Shown here piece after piece: positions 5,287 to 5,653 of a stretch of 5,653 nt of DNA (positions within the stretch are counted from its first letter, which is position 1; the number at the start of each line of letters is the position of its first letter). Origin of the DNA: JAAYCI01 sp047972265 (GTDB taxonomy: Bacteria > Bacillota > Clostridia > Oscillospirales > Ruminococcaceae); the NCBI GenBank assembly GCA_047972265.1, contig JBKEAM010000145.1:1-5653 (forward strand), read 5' to 3'. Under the pieces are notes generated by a model that did no database searches, had not been told where the DNA came from, and saw only the letters and a list, made by a program, of their open reading frames with translations. A program made the translations under genes and the position numbers.

Positions 5287-5653
5287 GGGGATGTAAAGGT
5301 TTCGACAGGGGTCTTGATGCAAGAGCAGCGGGTAGTGGAGTGGCCACACTTTAAACGCCACACAAAAATAGTTAACAAAACTATCAATTGCAACAGCAAT
5401 AAACTTGCTGTTGCAGCCTAACTAACTAAGGCTGCCGTCTAGCCTGCCTTACCGCGGGGCGGGGTCTGGGCGTCATTTAGCGGTGCACGTGAACAGCCCA
5501 AAGCTTTGAGGACTGTCATGAATTAATGAAGCTACTAACACGGCGGCATGATTACCAGCTTGCTGTGAAGGGAATGTTACAGGTAATCTGCACCCGGAGA
5601 TACTCTTGTTGATTGGCTTTTGGACACGGGTTCGATTCCCGTCATCTCCACCA
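5287..5653 (+). ncRNA. ssrA: Transfer-messenger RNA (tmRNA, 10Sa RNA)
   Basis: tmRNA enters stalled ribosomes as an alanyl-tRNA mimic and then as a template that adds a degradation tag. The 5' end GGGGATG (5287-5293) pairs with CATCTCC (5643-5649) to form a 7-bp acceptor stem. Its third pair is a G-U wobble (5289/5647), the alanine identity element. Discriminator A5650 and an encoded CCA (5651-5653) follow. The T arm ACGGG-TTCGATT-CCCGT is at 5626-5642. Helix 2 closes with CAAGAG (5320-5325) and CTCTTG (5603-5608). The hallmark TAAAGGTTTCGACAGGGG follows the acceptor. The tag reading frame is near 5374-5421, and the stop lies in a hairpin loop, GCAGCC/GGCTGC (5413-5418/5430-5435), as in helix 5 of other tmRNAs. 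The length of 367 nt is typical of the one-piece form. No clear -35 lies in the 24-base gap after smpB, so it is probably made from the smpB transcript and trimmed at the 5' end. Confidence 0.97.
5374..5421 (+). other. tmRNA tag-peptide reading frame
   Basis: The frame reads NKTINCNSNKLAVAA and stops at TAA 5419-5421. The C-terminal LAVAA resembles the LAA/YALAA proteolysis signals recognised by ClpXP-type proteases. The resume codon is inferred from the upstream ATAGTT (5368-5373), which parallels ATAGTC before the E. coli resume codon and puts the key A (5370) at -4. With the first Ala carried by tmRNA itself, the added tag would be 16 residues. The frame and C-terminus are firm; the first codon (AAC) is an inference. 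Confidence 0.75.

Noticed and set aside
5141..5347. A 68-residue minus-strand frame across the end of smpB and the start of tmRNA
   Set aside because: It covers a conserved structural RNA and has no recognisable protein features.

Overview
The window carries seven recognisable chromosomal loci, all on the + strand: 3' end of pfkA, pta, SRP RNA gene (ffs/scr), dnaX, a ybaB/ebfC-family gene, recR, smpB and ssrA (tmRNA; the eighth locus if the partial pfkA is counted). I see no mobile element, CRISPR array, integrase, toxin or defence gene. The content and order (SRP RNA just upstream of dnaX-ybaB-recR, as in Bacillus and many Clostridia), strong GGAGG-type ribosome binding sites, TTG start codons and single-domain Pta suggest a Gram-positive firmicute. 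A fermentative clostridium is the best guess. I cannot name a family or genus from the sequence alone.

Left part (1-1655): central carbon metabolism. The window opens inside pfkA at the GDGS nucleotide-binding motif, so about 102 N-terminal residues lie outside. A short gap leads to pta, probably on the same transcript. Together they point to glycolysis feeding acetyl-phosphate and acetate formation, although no ackA is present here.

Middle (1656-4725): a 326-base non-protein stretch holds a near-consensus promoter and an SRP RNA. The RNA has the universal GTCAGG / GGAA tetraloop / AGCAGC core on a very long helix, and no Alu domain that I can recognise. It ends about 36 bases before the TTG start of dnaX, with no separate dnaX promoter visible. 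dnaX, ybaB and recR follow in the classic replication/repair cluster.

Right part (4726-5653): a strong promoter drives smpB, followed 24 bases later by ssrA. SmpB is the obligate protein partner of tmRNA in ribosome rescue. The window ends exactly at the encoded CCA of tmRNA.

No wholly new system is evident. The points most worth a second look are the SRP RNA architecture, an in-phase A-rich slippery site in dnaX with stops immediately after it in both alternative frames, and a perfect 11-bp hairpin inside the tmRNA tag reading frame.
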